A stretch of DNA of 64,000 nucleotides from Promerops cafer (taxonomy: Eukaryota; Chordata; Aves; Passeriformes; Nectariniidae): positions 1,288,481 to 1,352,480 of the forward strand of contig VZSE01002737.1 of NCBI GenBank assembly GCA_013398275.1. Direction: 5' to 3'. The notes below the pieces were generated by a model. The model had not been told where the DNA came from and ran no database searches. It was given only the letters and a program-made list of their open reading frames with translations. Positions 63,501-64,000 of this stretch are shown one piece after another (the first letter of the stretch is position 1; every line of letters starts with the position of its first letter). The position numbers were made by a program, and so were the translations under genes.

Positions 63501-64000
63501 AAAAAAGCCCTAACTTAACACAGCCCAGTTTAAAAGGTAACTGAATGGATTGCAGTTGTCAAAATAAAGCTGTTTGTCCCCGTCTTTAAAAAGCCCCAAA
63601 GCAAAATTTACTGAAAAACTCCCCTTTCTTTCCTGCATTGTTGCACACAAACCTAAACAGTAGTAGTACAGGGATTTTCAGGATGACAGGTTCTACTTGT
63701 TTGTGGGTTTTGGTGGGTTTTTCTCTTTTTTTTCCTCCAGAAATACCAACTGTAACAAAGCAGATCTTGAGAAAAGACTCTGGTACTACCTCTGTCACAG
63801 TGGGGCAGAGAACAAAACCTGTTTTAAGATTCAAGTCTGAAATTATATTGGTGAGACTATTTCCAAAACCAGTCTGAAAATGCAACATCATATTCTAACA
63901 CAGAAATTAGATGCATTTGAACTTGAACTTGTTCCTGTAAATAAGTAGAAAGCACAGGCATGGAAGATGTGCTGTGCAAAAGGCCTGACTGGGCACCTGG

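Larger units (their letters stand above)
23578..64000 (+). other. DENND5B intron 1 (continues past the window)
   Basis: From the exon 1 donor to the window end I looked for the next expected DENND5B exon, which in known orthologues encodes the segment with FEQ(S/T)PLRRTFKSKVLA, and found no match. No other gene's exon was recognised on either strand. The content is ordinary intron: CR1 fragments, microsatellites, poly-A/T runs, a GC-rich patch at about 30.06-30.57 kb and several AT-rich candidate conserved blocks. First introns of this length fit what is known of DENND5B in vertebrates. Confidence 0.75.

Noticed and set aside
1..64000. tRNA, rRNA, CRISPR, bacterial operon or viral gene
   Set aside because: None was noticed on either strand. 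The sequence has vertebrate intron/exon structure and CR1 repeats only.

Overview
The window is vertebrate nuclear DNA, most likely from a bird. Genes are split by introns, two CpG-island promoters are present, and the recognisable interspersed repeats are CR1 LINE fragments with the avian/reptilian 3' end (TCATAGAAT-type terminal repeats). No SINEs and no bacterial-type gene organisation are seen. I cannot name the species. CR1 alone would also fit a turtle or crocodilian.

Layout. Bases 1-2649 contain no exon I can recognise; in other vertebrates AMN1 lies in this direction, converging on ETFBKMT, so AMN1 3' UTR may reach in. Bases 2650-7612 (minus strand) hold the complete coding part of ETFBKMT (METTL20), the mitochondrial lysine methyltransferase of electron transfer flavoprotein beta. 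It has three coding exons whose splice phases join into one 271-codon frame. Its 5' UTR begins at a clear acceptor at 7613, and its promoter is probably the CpG island at about 10164-10500. A minisatellite with units of about 59-71 bp (9711-9965) and a 38-base T run lie just inside the gene from that island. Bases 10500-22980 are intergenic between two divergent genes. Bases 22980-23990 are a second CpG island containing the first coding exon of DENND5B (plus strand), a Rab GEF of the DENN family. Its start codon is hidden by an ambiguous base. From the splice donor at 23578 to the window end (over 40 kb) I find no further DENND5B exon, so this is read as intron 1. It holds CR1 fragments, microsatellites, a GC-rich patch near 30.1 kb, a perfect 39-bp tandem duplication, and several AT-rich blocks that look like candidate conserved non-coding elements.

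The gene order (AMN1 side, ETFBKMT minus, DENND5B plus) matches the conserved block on human chromosome 12p11. The two genes have unrelated roles (mitochondrial protein methylation and Rab activation); they are neighbours and show no sign of forming a pathway. I found no previously undescribed multi-gene system. The most useful observations are the damaged DENND5B start, the promoter-proximal minisatellite, the short upstream ORF of ETFBKMT, and a few candidate regulatory blocks.
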